A stretch of DNA of 64,000 nt from Miltoncostaea sp963771025 (GCA_963771025.1 CAVYRL010000008.1:186001-250000), one strand, 5' to 3'; counted from the stretch's first letter, positions 33,813 through 44,250 are shown. The notes: a model not told the origin generated them from the sequence alone. Numbers and translations: made by a program.

Positions 33813-34370
33813 CTAGACTTCGAGGATCTCGGCCTCTTTGCGGGCCATCAGGTCGTCGATCGCCTTCACCTCGGCGTCCGTGACCTTCTGGACGGCGTCC
33901 TGCGCTCCCTTGAGCTCGTCGCGGGACAGATCGCCCTCCTTCTCGGCTCGCTTGAGCTCGTTGAGCACGTCCCGGCGGACGTTGCGGACGGCCACACGGC
34001 CTTCCTCGGCCATCTTGTGCACCAGGCGAACCATCTCCTTGCGCCGCTCCTCGGTCAGCTGAGGCACCGGCAGGCGGATGATCTGGCCGTCGTTGCTGGG
34101 CGTGAGCCCGAGATCCGACTCCTGGATCGCCTTCTCCACCGAGGGCATGATGGTCCGGTCGAAGGGCTGCACCGTGATCAGGCGGGGCTCCGGCGCATGG
34201 ATCGTCGCCAGCTGGTTGAGGGGGGTGCGGACGCCGTAGGCCTCCACCGTGATGCGGTCGAGGAGCGCCGTCGACGCCCTGCCCGTCCGCACCGACCCGA
34301 ACTCGCTCGCGAGCGCGGAGACCGCGCCCTCCATGCGGCGTTTGGCGTCCTTCAGACGATCGTCGTCCAT
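33813..34370 (-). CDS. frr: ribosome recycling factor
   Basis: 185 residues, the normal length. The start ATG (DDDRLKDAKRRMEG) has GAGGAGA upstream. RTGRAS and DLGLTPSND are family landmarks. It splits post-termination ribosomes with EF-G. The pyrH gene ends 10 bases before it. Confidence 0.96.
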   Translation of the reverse strand: MDDDRLKDAKRRMEGAVSALASEFGSVRTGRASTALLDRITVEAYGVRTPLNQLATIHAPEPRLITVQPFDRTIMPSVEKAIQESDLGLTPSNDGQIIRLPVPQLTEERRKEMVRLVHKMAEEGRVAVRNVRRDVLNELKRAEKEGDLSRDELKGAQDAVQKVTDAEVKAIDDLMARKEAEILEV

Positions 34371-34380
34371 CAGCGTCTCC

Positions 34381-35149
34381 TCACTCCGGGCCGTCGGTGA
34401 CGACCATCGTGCCGATGCGCTCGCCATCCAGCAGGCGACCGATGTTCCGCTCGTCGCCCATGTTGAAGACGAAGATCGGCAGTCCGTTGTCCATGCACAG
34501 CGTCAGCGCGGTGGTGTCCATCACCTTGAGCCCGCGCTCGATCGCCTCCATGTGGCTGATCCGGGGGATCAGTTTGGCGTCCGGGACGACGCGCGGGTCG
34601 GCGTCCAGCACGCCCTCCACGGCGTTCTTGGCCATCAGGATGCACTCGGCGCCGATCTCCAGCGCCCGCAGGGCGGCCGTCGTGTCGGTGGTGAAGAACG
34701 GGTTGCCGGTGCCGCCGGCGAAGATGACCACGCGCTTCTTCTCGAGGTGCCGGATCGCGCGGCGCCTGATGTAGGGCTCGGCGACCTCCTGCATCGCGAT
34801 CGCCGACTGCACCCGGGTGGTCATGCCCAGTTTCTCGAGGGCATCCTGGATCGCCAGGGCGTTGAGCATCGTCGCGATCATGCCCATGTAGTCGGCGGTG
34901 GCACGCTCCATGCCGATCGCCATCCCCTGCAGCCCGCGGAAGATGTTGCCGGCGCCCACCACGATCGCGACGTCCACGCCGCGTTCGGCGGTGTCCTTGA
35001 CCTGACGGGCGATCGCCGCGATGCGCTCCGGGTCGATGCCGTAGGGCTCGTCGCCCATCAGCGCCTCCCCGGAGAGCTTCAGCACCACTCTCCGGAAACT
35101 CGTGCCGCCCGACCGTCGCTCCGGCCGGACGGCATCACCGTCGTCGGGG

Positions 35150-35160
<11 letters not shown>
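34381..35160 (-). CDS. pyrH: UMP kinase
   Basis: 259 residues. VLKLSGEALMG, VVGAGNIFRG and AGGTGNPFFTTDT are the PyrH motifs. It makes UDP from UMP as a hexamer. Start overlaps the end of tsf by 11 bases. The rpsB-tsf-pyrH-frr order is universal in bacteria. Confidence 0.95.
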
Positions 35161-35751
<591 letters not shown>

Positions 35752-35755
<4 letters not shown>

Positions 35756-36555
35756 GCGGTGACCTCTTCCTCGGTGGTGGTCGTCCCGGCGGGGGCCTCG
35801 GTCTCGGCGGGGGCCTCCGTCTCAGCCTCGGCCTCGGCGTCGGGGGCGGGCGCCGGGATGCCGGACCCGGGCAGCGCGCCCTTGCCCTCCAGCACGGCGT
35901 CCGCCAGCGCGCCGAGCACCAGACCGCACGCGCGGATCGCGTCGTCGTTGCCCGGGATGACGTAGGTCGCCTCGTCCGGGTCGCAGTTGGTGTCCACCAG
36001 GCCGATCACGGCGAGGCCGAGGCGGTTGGCCTCGCGCACGCCGATCGCCTCCTTCTTGAGGTTGACGATCACCACGGCGTCCGGCAGGCGCTGCATGTCG
36101 GCCACTCCGCCGAGGTTGGTCTCGAGCTTGATCAGCTCGCCCTCGCGGGCCAGGCGCTCGCGCGTCGGGAGCAGCTCCAGCTGGCCCTCGCGCTTCTGGT
36201 TGCGCAGCTCGTGCAGGCGCCGGATGCGCTGCGAGATGGTGCCCCAGTTGGTCAGGAGGCCGCCGAGCCAGCGGTGCGAGACGTATGGCATGCCGCACCG
36301 GCGCGCGTGGTCGGCCACGGCGTCCTGCGACTGCTTCTTCGTGCCCACGAACAGGACGGTGCCGCCGCGCTGCGAGATGTCGCGCACGACGTCGCACGCC
36401 TGCTCCAGCAGAACGATGGTCTGCTGGAGGTCGATGATGTAGATCCCGCCGCGCTCGCCGAAGATGTAGCGCTTCATCTTCGGGTTCCAGCGCCGCGTCT
36501 GGTGCCCGAAATGGACCCCCGACTCGAGCAGCTGTTTCATGGTGACGCTGGGCAT
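35752..36555 (-). CDS. rpsB: 30S ribosomal protein S2
   Basis: 267 residues. GVHFGHQTRRWNPKM at the start and the VDTNCDPDE motif mark S2. The C-terminus has an acidic Glu/Ala/Thr extension (about 30 residues). The ATG has AAGGGAG upstream. The 186-base gap to rluD holds its promoter and leader. Confidence 0.96.
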
Positions 36556-36741
36556 GGGTGACTCCCTTGCTGCAAACGGTTTGTGGTGACGTGCGCCGGC
36601 GCGGAACGTGATGGTTTCCGGGGCGATCGTGCGCGAACGCGCGAAAGCGCCCGGGCACCGCCATCAGGTGGAGTGCGCCGGGGAGGGAACGATTGGGTGC
36701 TGCGGTCGGCCATCTTAGCGCTCCGGGAGGGGCGCGCTGGC

Positions 36742-37641
36742 TCAGGCTTCCCGGCGGGCCCTCCGCAGCGCCAGCTCGAGGTCGTGCGGCAGCGGGCTCT
36801 CGACGTCGATCCGGGCCCCGGTCTCGGGGTGGGGAAAGGCGAGACGGGACGCGTGCAGGAACTGCCGCTCCAACCCCAGGTCGGCCTCGCGCCGGCCGTA
36901 GAGGCGGTCGCCCACGACCGGGTGGCCGACCGACTCCATGTGCACGCGGATCTGGTGCGTGCGACCGGTCTCGAGGCGCACGTCGGCCAGGGTGAACCGG
37001 CCGAGGTCCTCCAGGCGGCGCATGTGGGTGACCGCCGTGCGTCCCTCGAGGTCGTCGATCGCCATCCTGGTGCGGATCCTCCGATCGCGCCCGATGGGGC
37101 GGTCGACGGTCAGCGCCGGGGGCGTCGCCCCGTGCAGCAGCGCGGTGTAGTGCCGCTCGATCAGACGGTCGCGGAGCGCCTTCTGCAGCCGGCGGTGCGA
37201 CCGCTCGGAGCGGGCTACGACGAGCAGGCCCGACGTGTCGCGGTCGAGGCGGTGCACGATGCCCGGCCGGGTCGGATCGCCCCCGCCCGCGATCGCGTGG
37301 GCCAGCAGGCCGTGGACGAGCGTGCCCTCCTGGTGACCGGCGCTCGGATGGGTCACCACGCCCGCCGGCTTGTCGACCACCAGCAGGTGCGCGTCCTCGT
37401 AGCGCACGGTCATCGGCACGACCTCGGGCACCAGCGTCGACGTCGGCATCGGCGTCGGCCGCACGTCCAGGGTCTGCCCCTCGGCCAGCAGGTGGCGCTT
37501 CGGGCGCCCCTCGCCGTCGACCATCACCCGGCCGGCGTCGATCAGGCGCTGGGCCTCGGCGCGGCTCCCGACGGCCTCGATCGACCCCACCACGGCGTCC
37601 AGCCGGCGCCCGGCCTCGCCGGGCCCCACCACCATCCGCAC
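36742..37641 (-). CDS. rluD: RluA/RluD-family 23S pseudouridine synthase
   Basis: 299 residues. An N-terminal S4 domain (AQRLIDAGRVMVDG) leads to the catalytic HRLDRDTSGLLVVA motif with its Asp. It probably modifies 23S rRNA; the exact site is not certain. It follows lspA by 13 bases in the same direction, an arrangement conserved in many bacteria. Confidence 0.92.
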   Translation of the reverse strand: MRMVVGPGEAGRRLDAVVGSIEAVGSRAEAQRLIDAGRVMVDGEGRPKRHLLAEGQTLDVRPTPMPTSTLVPEVVPMTVRYEDAHLLVVDKPAGVVTHPSAGHQEGTLVHGLLAHAIAGGGDPTRPGIVHRLDRDTSGLLVVARSERSHRRLQKALRDRLIERHYTALLHGATPPALTVDRPIGRDRRIRTRMAIDDLEGRTAVTHMRRLEDLGRFTLADVRLETGRTHQIRVHMESVGHPVVGDRLYGRREADLGLERQFLHASRLAFPHPETGARIDVESPLPHDLELALRRARREA

Positions 37642-37654
37642 GGATGGCGGATCG

Positions 37655-38191
37655 TCAGCCGGCGTCGTCGTCCACCTCGTCGGCGTCGCGGAGCAGGCCG
37701 AGCACGATCAGCACCGCGCCGATCGTGATGCCGCAGTCGGCCAGGTTGAAGGCGGGCCAGCGGTCGAGGTCGATGAAATCGGTCACGGCGCCGTGAATGA
37801 GGCGGTCGATCAGGTTGCCGAGGCTTCCGCCCACCAGCAGGCCGGCGCCCACCGCGACCAGCAGGTTGCGCGCGACGAGCCGGGCCAGCGCGATGGCGAT
37901 GGCCGACAGGGCCACGACGGTCAGCACGGCGACGATCGCCTGGTTCCCCGGGAAGAGCCCGAACGCGATGCCCTCGTTGGACACGCGCGCGATCGAGAAA
38001 CCCGGGAAGACCTCGTTGGTCTCGTGGGGCGCGAACTCGGCCCGGATGATCAGCTTGCTGACCTGGTCCACCACCACCACGATCAGAGCGATCAGGCCGA
38101 AACGCCACCACCGGGCCTGGGTCTGGCGCCGGTGCCGCCGGGCCGTGGCGCTGACGACCGCGTCGCGCGTGCTCGGCCCGCCGGTGCTCAC
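37655..38191 (-). CDS. lspA: lipoprotein signal peptidase
   Basis: 178 residues with four TM segments. The two catalytic Asp residues lie in GNLIDRL and FNLADCGI. It cleaves lipoprotein signal peptides at the lipobox Cys, which the lipoproteins in this window need. The start overlaps the end of the DUF167 gene. Confidence 0.93.
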   Translation of the reverse strand: MSTGGPSTRDAVVSATARRHRRQTQARWWRFGLIALIVVVVDQVSKLIIRAEFAPHETNEVFPGFSIARVSNEGIAFGLFPGNQAIVAVLTVVALSAIAIALARLVARNLLVAVGAGLLVGGSLGNLIDRLIHGAVTDFIDLDRWPAFNLADCGITIGAVLIVLGLLRDADEVDDDAG

Positions 38192-38469
38192 GCCGTCGCC
38201 CCCACCGCGCCCAGGCGCGACACCAGCCGGGCCGCGATCTCCTGAGGATCGCCGGAGACCTCGATCAGCTTGCGCGCGCCACCCGAGCCCCGGCGCACCC
38301 TCACGGCCGCCGCGCGCACTCCGGCGACCTCCGCCAGATACCCGCAGAGAGCGGCGTTGGACTGCCCCTGGTGCGGCGGCGCCGCGATCTGCACCCTCAG
38401 GGCGCCATCCTGCACTCCGACGGCCCGGGTGCTGCGGGACCGCGGCACGGCCTTGACCGCGATGATCAC
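38188..38469 (-). CDS. DUF167/YggU-family protein
   Basis: 93 residues from the GTG at 38469. The core matches the family (AVKAVPRSRSTRAVGVQDG and QSNAALCGYLAEVAGV). Codons just before it read SWLSRRDDG, like the start of homologues, but no ATG, GTG or TTG lies in the short space to the YggT stop; a CTG at 38511 is the only candidate. Function unknown. Confidence 0.75.
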   Translation of the reverse strand: MIIAVKAVPRSRSTRAVGVQDGALRVQIAAPPHQGQSNAALCGYLAEVAGVRAAAVRVRRGSGGARKLIEVSGDPQEIAARLVSRLGAVGATA

Positions 38470-38507
38470 GCCGTCGTCACGCCGGCTGAGCCATGAGGGA
38501 GTGTCGG

Positions 38508-38780
38508 TCAGAAGGTGTCCAGGAGCGTCAGGGCCAGATCCCGCAGGATGTACAGAACGATGATGGCGACGATCGGCGAGAGGTCGAACATGCCGAGCGG
38601 CGGGATGAGCCGGCGGAAGAATCCCAGGAACCACTCGGTGCTCTGGAAGATGAAGTCGAAGAACGCCCGCGCCCACCGCGATCCCGGCGCCGCCGGGACG
38701 AACGACAGCAGGATCCGGACGAAGATGATGATGATGTACACCGTGAACAGCGCGGAGACGTAGGTCTTGGCGGCGTCCAT
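38508..38780 (-). CDS. yggT: YggT-family membrane protein
   Basis: 90 residues with two TM helices (TVYIIIIFVRILLSF and the C-terminal IVAIIVLYILRDLAL). YggT proteins are found next to sepF and proC in Gram-positives; a role in division-site or osmotic function is suggested in the literature. Starts 3 bases after proC. Confidence 0.85.
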   Translation of the reverse strand: MDAAKTYVSALFTVYIIIIFVRILLSFVPAAPGSRWARAFFDFIFQSTEWFLGFFRRLIPPLGMFDLSPIVAIIVLYILRDLALTLLDTF

Positions 38781-38783
38781 CTC

Positions 38784-39578
38784 CTAGAGATCGCGGGCGT
38801 GCGTGGCGGCGGCCAGCACCGCGTCGGCCATATGGGCGCGCACGGCACCGCGCTCGAGCACGGCGATGCCGGCGATCGTGGTTCCGGCGGGTGAGCTGAC
38901 ACGGTGTCGCAGGGTCGTCGGGTCGGTCCCGTCCGACAGCAGCGCGGCGGTACCGCCGAGCACGGCGACGACCATCTCGCGGGCCTGGGCGCGGGTGAGG
39001 CCGGCGGCCACGGCGCCCTCCTCGAGGCCCTCGGCGATCACGGCCACCAGCCCGGGGCCGCTGCCGGCGAGTGCCGTGGCCGCGGGGAACAGGCTCTCGG
39101 GCAGGGAGACGACGGCGCCGAGCGGCCCCAGCAGATCGAGCACCTCGGCCTCACGCGCGGGCTCGAGGCCCCGCGTCGCCACCGCCACGATGCCGGCGCC
39201 ATGACGCACGGCGAGGTTCGGCATCGTCCGCACGATCGCCGTGTCCGGCGCCGCCGCGGCCAGTCGTTCGAGGTCCCATCCGGCGATCACCGAGAGCAGC
39301 GTCGCACCCGGCCGCATCGCCCCCGCGACCTCGGCGAGCACCGCCGGGGCGTCCTTCGGCTTCACCGCGACGCAGACAAGATCCGAGGCGGCCGCCTCGG
39401 GCAGCGACGCGGGGCGCCCACCGGTGTCGGCCACCCCGGCCTCCACCGCGGCGGGGACCGCGTCCGCGATCGACAGGGTGCCGGCCGCGTCCGCGCGCCC
39501 TCTGAGAAGGCCCGCCGCGAGGGCGCGTCCCATTGCGCCCGCGCCAACGAGCCCGATGCTGGCCGGCCAGCCCGACAC
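38784..39578 (-). CDS. proC: pyrroline-5-carboxylate reductase
   Basis: 264 residues. LVGAGAMGRALAAGLL is the NAD(P)H-binding start, and VSSPAGTTIAGI is the ProC substrate-site motif. It makes proline. It lies in the sepF-proC-yggT order common in Gram-positives. Confidence 0.93.
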   Translation of the reverse strand: MSGWPASIGLVGAGAMGRALAAGLLRGRADAAGTLSIADAVPAAVEAGVADTGGRPASLPEAAASDLVCVAVKPKDAPAVLAEVAGAMRPGATLLSVIAGWDLERLAAAAPDTAIVRTMPNLAVRHGAGIVAVATRGLEPAREAEVLDLLGPLGAVVSLPESLFPAATALAGSGPGLVAVIAEGLEEGAVAAGLTRAQAREMVVAVLGGTAALLSDGTDPTTLRHRVSSPAGTTIAGIAVLERGAVRAHMADAVLAAATHARDL

Positions 39579-39580
39579 GG

Positions 39581-40165
39581 TCAGTATTGGTTGAAGAAGC
39601 CCTTCTCCAGGAGACGGGCCCTCTCCTCCGCCGACACCTCGACGTTGCGGGGGGTCAGCATGAAGACCTTGTCGGCCACACGCTGCATCCCGCCGTCGAG
39701 GGCGTAGGTGAGCCCGCTGGAGAAGTCGATGAGCCGCTTCGCGAGATCGGTCTCGGCGCTCTGGAGGTTCAGAATGACCGGGATCGTGCCCTTGAACTTG
39801 TCGGCGATTTGCTGGGCGTCGTTGAAGCTCTTGGGCACCACGAGGTAGACCTCGGCGGGCTGCGGGCGCGACTCGACCGATCGCATCACCGGGCGGCTGC
39901 TGGTGCGGGTGTCGTCGGCGAAGATGTCGTCGAAGTCCGCGTCGCGGCGGCGCGGGCCCAGGCGGCGGACGTTGGGCCGCTCGCGATAGGTGCGCTCGAG
40001 GTCCTCATGGGCACCCGAGCGGTTCTCACGGTCGCGCTCGCGCTGCTCGCGCTCGTACCCGCGGCGATCGGGATCGTCGTCGTCGTAGTCGTCGGCGTAG
40101 TCGTCCGGCTCGTCCGCCATGCCGAAGTAGACGAGAGTTCGGTGCCAGAGGTCGGTCACGGCCAT
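39581..40165 (-). CDS. sepF: cell division protein SepF
   Basis: 194 residues. An N-terminal membrane-targeting helix (LWHRTLVYFGM), an acidic and charged linker, then the conserved SepF domain (VYLVVPKSFNDAQQIADKFK...VILNLQ). It anchors FtsZ to the membrane in place of FtsA. It sits between yggS and proC. Confidence 0.94.
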   Translation of the reverse strand: MAVTDLWHRTLVYFGMADEPDDYADDYDDDDPDRRGYEREQRERDRENRSGAHEDLERTYRERPNVRRLGPRRRDADFDDIFADDTRTSSRPVMRSVESRPQPAEVYLVVPKSFNDAQQIADKFKGTIPVILNLQSAETDLAKRLIDFSSGLTYALDGGMQRVADKVFMLTPRNVEVSAEERARLLEKGFFNQY

Positions 40166-40876
40166 CTACGCAAGTCCCTGGGTGGTTGTCTGAACGCGCT
40201 CGAGGAGGCCCCGTCCCACACGGACCTTTGTGGCGCCCTCCTCGGCCGCCACCAGGTAGTCCTGACTCGTGCCCATCGAGAGATCGCGGAAATCGTGTCG
40301 GCCGCGCCACTCGGTCGCGAGATCCTCGGCCAGCCGCCGGACTGCGGCGAAATGGGGCCGGCTCATCTCTGCGTCGCTGTGGTACGGGGGCATGGCCATG
40401 AGACCACCGATCACGAGGTCGGAATGAACCGACACGTCATCCACGAACGCCCGAAGTTGGGGCGGCACGATACCACCTTTGGTTGGCTCCTCGGCGACGT
40501 TGACTTCGACGAGAGCCCGGGTCGGACCTTCCGAGCGCGATGCGATCTCGGCGGCCAGGCGCGCGGAATCGACCGAGTGGATCAGGCGCACCAGCGCGAG
40601 CACGTCGCGGACCTTGCGCCGCTGCAGGTGCCCGATGAAGTCGAACACGAGGCGCCCATCGGCCAGCGCGGCCTTGGCCTGGAGATCCTGGAGGCGGTTC
40701 TCGCCCACTGTCGTGACGCCGGCGGCGATCAGCGCGGGCGTGTCCGCGGCCGGGATGTACTTGCCCGCCAGCACGAGCTCCACCGAGCCGGCGGGGCGTC
40801 CGCCGCGCACCGCGGCGGCGTCGAGCCGCTCACGGGCCTCGTCCACGACGGCGCGCAGGGCGTCGGCGTCGATCAT
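40166..40876 (-). CDS. YggS-family PLP-binding protein
   Basis: 236 residues. PLP Lys is in LVLAGKYIPA, followed by TVGENRLQD and FIGHLQRRK. The family keeps vitamin B6 homeostasis. It lies in the conserved pgeF-yggS-sepF group, with a 4-base overlap at its start. Confidence 0.9.
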   Translation of the reverse strand: MIDADALRAVVDEARERLDAAAVRGGRPAGSVELVLAGKYIPAADTPALIAAGVTTVGENRLQDLQAKAALADGRLVFDFIGHLQRRKVRDVLALVRLIHSVDSARLAAEIASRSEGPTRALVEVNVAEEPTKGGIVPPQLRAFVDDVSVHSDLVIGGLMAMPPYHSDAEMSRPHFAAVRRLAEDLATEWRGRHDFRDLSMGTSQDYLVAAEEGATKVRVGRGLLERVQTTTQGLA

Positions 40877-41643
40877 CGCCCCTCCCCGTGCGTCGCGAGC
40901 GCCCAGACGATGCCGGCCTGACGTCCGCTCGCCGCGCCATCGCGACGGAACGAGAAGAAGCGCTCGGCCTCGCACGACGTGCACGCGTTGACCGTGTGGA
41001 TCGCCGCGTCCGCGAGCCCGGCGTCCCGGAGCGCGCGACGGGCCGCGGCGGCCAGATCCACCGCCGCGTCCACCACGACGGCGTCCCCGAAATGCTCGGC
41101 GAACCGCTCGCGCACCTCGGCCGACACGGGGTAGCAGCAGGGGCCGATACCGGGGCCGATCGCCGCGCCGATGCGCGTCGGCGCGCCGAGCGCGGCGACG
41201 GCGCCCCCGAGGACACCGTCCACGAGCCCCCGCCAGCCGGCGTGCGCCGCCGCGACCCCCGGACGATCGCGGCGCCAGAGCAGCACGGGAAGGCAATCGG
41301 CCCCGAGCACCACCAGACCGGCTCCCGCGATGTCGCTGACCAGGCCGTCGCCGTCGGGCCAGCCCCGGAGCGCGCCCAGGAAGCGCCCGCGGTCCGCCGG
41401 GTACCCGCCCCGGCGGACGTCGCTCGCGTGCACCTGGTGCACCATGGCGACCGCGTCGGCATCGATGCCGAGCGCCCGGCACACGAGCGCCCGGTTGGCG
41501 CGCACGTCGGCGTCGTCGTCGCCCCGCTCGGCCCCCAGGTTGAGCGCGGCGAAGGACCCCCTGCTCACGCCGCCCCGGCGGGTGGTGAACACCGCGCGCG
41601 CCGCGGCGCCGGTGGGCACCTCGATCAGCTCGGGGAGGCTCAT
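40873..41643 (-). CDS. pgeF: PgeF/YfiH-family protein
   Basis: 256 residues. Zinc-site residues in VHQVHASD, GADCLPVLL and AAHAGWRGL. Family members act as purine nucleoside phosphorylases or in peptidoglycan editing. It lies in the sepF cluster after a CCA-adding enzyme. Confidence 0.88.
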   Translation of the reverse strand: MSLPELIEVPTGAAARAVFTTRRGGVSRGSFAALNLGAERGDDDADVRANRALVCRALGIDADAVAMVHQVHASDVRRGGYPADRGRFLGALRGWPDGDGLVSDIAGAGLVVLGADCLPVLLWRRDRPGVAAAHAGWRGLVDGVLGGAVAALGAPTRIGAAIGPGIGPCCYPVSAEVRERFAEHFGDAVVVDAAVDLAAAARRALRDAGLADAAIHTVNACTSCEAERFFSFRRDGAASGRQAGIVWALATHGEGR

Positions 41644-42797
41644 CCGTGCTCCCGTGCGACGCGCAGCGCCAGGGCCAGCTGCTCCTCGCGGTCGTCCACG
41701 CGACCGTCCAGCATCGCCGCGCGCACCCGTGCCAGGGCGACCCCGATCGCCGGACCGGGCGCCACGCCCTCGGCCACCAGATCGGCCCCCGTCACCGCGA
41801 TCTGCCGGGCCCGGTCACCGGCCCACCAGGTCGCCACGGGCTCCACACCCTCCGCCAGGGCGGCGACGGCGGTCGCCGGATCGGCCGCCGACAGCAGGCG
41901 GTCGCGGTCGGAGGCGGTCTCGGCCGTCTCCAGCGCAGCCGCCAGCGCGCCCGCGTCGTGCGTCGCGCGGGCCATGGCCCGCGCCCATCCGGGGACGGCG
42001 GCCTCCTCCAGGGCGGGGCGCACGACGGCGACCCCCAGGCGGAGGGCCCAGGCGGGCAGATCCGGCGCGCCCTCGGGCGCGAGGGCCCGATCTATCCGGG
42101 AAACGTGCTCGACGACGTCCGGCGCGATCCACGGGACGCCCAGACCGGACAGGATCGCCAATGCCTGCCCCGCTCCGGGCTCGTCGAGCAGGCGGCGCAG
42201 TTCGTCCATCACCCGCGACGACCTCGGGTCGAGTGCGGGGGCGGCGGCCGACGCCGCGAGGGCGGTGGGCCGCGCGAGCGTGAAGCCGAGGCGCGCCGCG
42301 TACCGCGCCGCGCGCACCACCCGGCTGGGATCCTCGGTGAACGCATCATCACGCAGCGCGCGCACCAGCCGCGCCTCGAGATCAGCCGCGCCGTCGTGGG
42401 GATCCACGAACTGCCCGTCGCGCTCTCCGCTCAGCCCGACGGCCATGGCGTTGATGGTGAAGTCCCGCCGCGCCAGGTCGTCCCGCAGCGTTCCCTCCGC
42501 CACCGTCGGCAACTCTCCGGGCGCGGCATACCGCTCGGTGCGGGCCGTGACCAGGTCCACGTGGCGGCCGCCGTCCAGCTGCACCTCAGCGGTGCGGAAC
42601 CGCTCATGGGCCACGACCCGGGCGTCGAGCGACCGGCCGAGGCCCCTCGCGACCGCGATCGCGTCCCCCTCGACGACCAGATCCAATTCCTCGCCCGGCT
42701 CACGACCCAGGAGGGCGTCGCGCACGGCCCCACCCACCGCGCTCACGTCGCCCGCGAGGTGGGGCCGCACCACGCGCACCAGCGGGTGATCGTCCAC
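41640..42797 (-). CDS. cca: CCA-adding/poly(A)-polymerase-family nucleotidyltransferase
   Basis: 385 residues. VGGAVRDALLG, the catalytic carboxylates (LDLVVEGDA), the RRDFTINAMA segment and EDPSRVVRAARYAARLGF are present. It probably adds CCA to tRNA 3' ends, which the tRNA-Pro in this window needs as its CCA is not encoded. Its stop overlaps the pgeF start. Confidence 0.88.
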   Translation of the reverse strand: MDDHPLVRVVRPHLAGDVSAVGGAVRDALLGREPGEELDLVVEGDAIAVARGLGRSLDARVVAHERFRTAEVQLDGGRHVDLVTARTERYAAPGELPTVAEGTLRDDLARRDFTINAMAVGLSGERDGQFVDPHDGAADLEARLVRALRDDAFTEDPSRVVRAARYAARLGFTLARPTALAASAAAPALDPRSSRVMDELRRLLDEPGAGQALAILSGLGVPWIAPDVVEHVSRIDRALAPEGAPDLPAWALRLGVAVVRPALEEAAVPGWARAMARATHDAGALAAALETAETASDRDRLLSAADPATAVAALAEGVEPVATWWAGDRARQIAVTGADLVAEGVAPGPAIGVALARVRAAMLDGRVDDREEQLALALRVAREHG

Positions 42798-42827
42798 GAT
42801 GGCCGCGCGGGCACTAGGATCGTCGAC

Positions 42828-43079
42828 GTGGCCTACGACCCCGTCTCCCGCAAGCTGTCCGACGTGGCCCCGGTGGCCCCCGAGCTGCTCGAGGTGTTCG
42901 AGAAGTACGAGGGGCTCACGCTTCTGGAGCTCCGCGCCGGCTTCGAGGAGGCGGACCTGCGCTTCCAGGCATGGGTGCGCGATCCGGCAAACGCGGGGCG
43001 ACCGATCTCCGAGGCGCCCGACTACCTTGACCGCATCGCTCTCGACAGCCTGCTCGAGCGGCGCACCTGGGCCGAATAG
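42828..43079 (+). CDS. small conserved-looking hypothetical protein
   Basis: 83 residues from GTG 42828 with AGGA upstream. Acidic and helical, no TM segment. The sequence shows coding-like pattern (LLELRAGFEEADLRFQAWVRD). Divergent from cca by 30 bases, convergent to ridA. Function unknown. Confidence 0.55.
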   Translation: MAYDPVSRKLSDVAPVAPELLEVFEKYEGLTLLELRAGFEEADLRFQAWVRDPANAGRPISEAPDYLDRIALDSLLERRTWAE

Positions 43080-43088
43080 CTCTGGGCA

Positions 43089-43484
43089 CTAGCGCGAGGC
43101 GATGACGGCGACGGCGTCGATCTCGACCCGCGCGCCGAGCGGAAGGGCGGAGACGCCGATCGTGGCGCGCGCCGGTGCGTGTCCCGCGAAGGCGGCCGCG
43201 TAGGCCGCGTTCATCGCGGCGAAATCAGAGAGATCGACCAGATACACCGTGGTGCGGGTGACGTCGCTCAACGCCGCCCCCGCCTCGGCCAGGATCGTGG
43301 CGACGTGACCCAGCACCACACCGGTCTGGGCGGCCACGTCGTCCTCCACCAGGGCGCCGGTGGCGACGTCGATCGGGAGCTGGCCGGACACGAAGATCAT
43401 GTCGCCCGGCGGCGTCGCGACCGCCTGGCTGTAGGGCGCCCCGGCGACGGGCGCGGGCGCGGACTCCGTGCGGATGCTCCTCAC
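43089..43484 (-). CDS. RidA-family protein
   Basis: 131 residues. GDMIFVSGQLPID, TVYLVDLSDFAAMN and PARATIGVSALPLGARVEIDAVA are RidA motifs, with the Arg of the latter holding substrate carboxyl. It hydrolyses reactive enamines or imines. It ends the his cluster, 10 bases after hisF. Confidence 0.88.
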   Translation of the reverse strand: MRSIRTESAPAPVAGAPYSQAVATPPGDMIFVSGQLPIDVATGALVEDDVAAQTGVVLGHVATILAEAGAALSDVTRTTVYLVDLSDFAAMNAAYAAAFAGHAPARATIGVSALPLGARVEIDAVAVIASR

Positions 43485-43494
43485 GCCTCCAAGC

Positions 43495-44250
43495 CTACTG
43501 GCGGACCGGGACACCCGCGCTCGCCATGGCCCGCTTGACCTCGGCGATCGAGTACACGCCGTCGTGGAACACGGACGCGGCGAGAACGGCGTCCGCGTGG
43601 CCGCGGGTGACCGCATCGCTGAAGTGCTGCAGGCTGCCCGCGCCGCCGGACGCGATGACCGGCACCGATGCGGCCGCGGACATCGCGGCGAGCAGCTCGA
43701 CGTCGAAGCCCTCATGGGTGCCGTCGCGGTCCATGCTGGTCACCAACAGCTCCCCGGCGCCGCGCTCGGTGGCCTCGACGGCCCAGTCGACCGCCTCGCG
43801 ACCGGTGGGCAGCCGGCCGCCGTTGAGGAACACCTCCCAGCCATCGCCGTCCTCGCGACGCTTGGCGTCGATCGCGACCACGATGCACTGGGCGCCGAAC
43901 CGCGCCGAGGCTCGCTCGATCAGCTCCGGATCGCGGACCGCGGCCGAGTTGAGCGACACCTTGTCCGCGCCGGCGGCCAGCACCGCGCGGATGTCCTCCT
44001 CGGACCTCAGGCCGCCACCGATCGTGAAGGGGATGAAGACCTCCTCCGCCGTCCGGCGCGCGAGCTCCACGATCGTGCCGCGCTCCTCGTGGCTGGCCGT
44101 GATGTCGAGGAACACGAGCTCGTCGGCGCCCTCGCGGTCGTAGCGGGCCGCGAGTTCCACCGGATCTCCGGCGTCGCGCAGGCCGACGAAGTTGACGCCC
44201 TTGACCACCCGCCCCGCGTTGACGTCCAGGCAGGGGATGACGCGGATCAC
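43495..44250 (-). CDS. hisF: imidazole glycerol phosphate synthase subunit HisF
   Basis: 251 residues. TIM barrel with VIPCLDVNAGRVVKG, the first catalytic Asp (CLDV), and LVTSMDRDGTHEGFD, the second. It is the cyclase partner of HisH. Confidence 0.96.
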   Translation of the reverse strand: MIRVIPCLDVNAGRVVKGVNFVGLRDAGDPVELAARYDREGADELVFLDITASHEERGTIVELARRTAEEVFIPFTIGGGLRSEEDIRAVLAAGADKVSLNSAAVRDPELIERASARFGAQCIVVAIDAKRREDGDGWEVFLNGGRLPTGREAVDWAVEATERGAGELLVTSMDRDGTHEGFDVELLAAMSAAASVPVIASGGAGSLQHFSDAVTRGHADAVLAASVFHDGVYSIAEVKRAMASAGVPVRQ

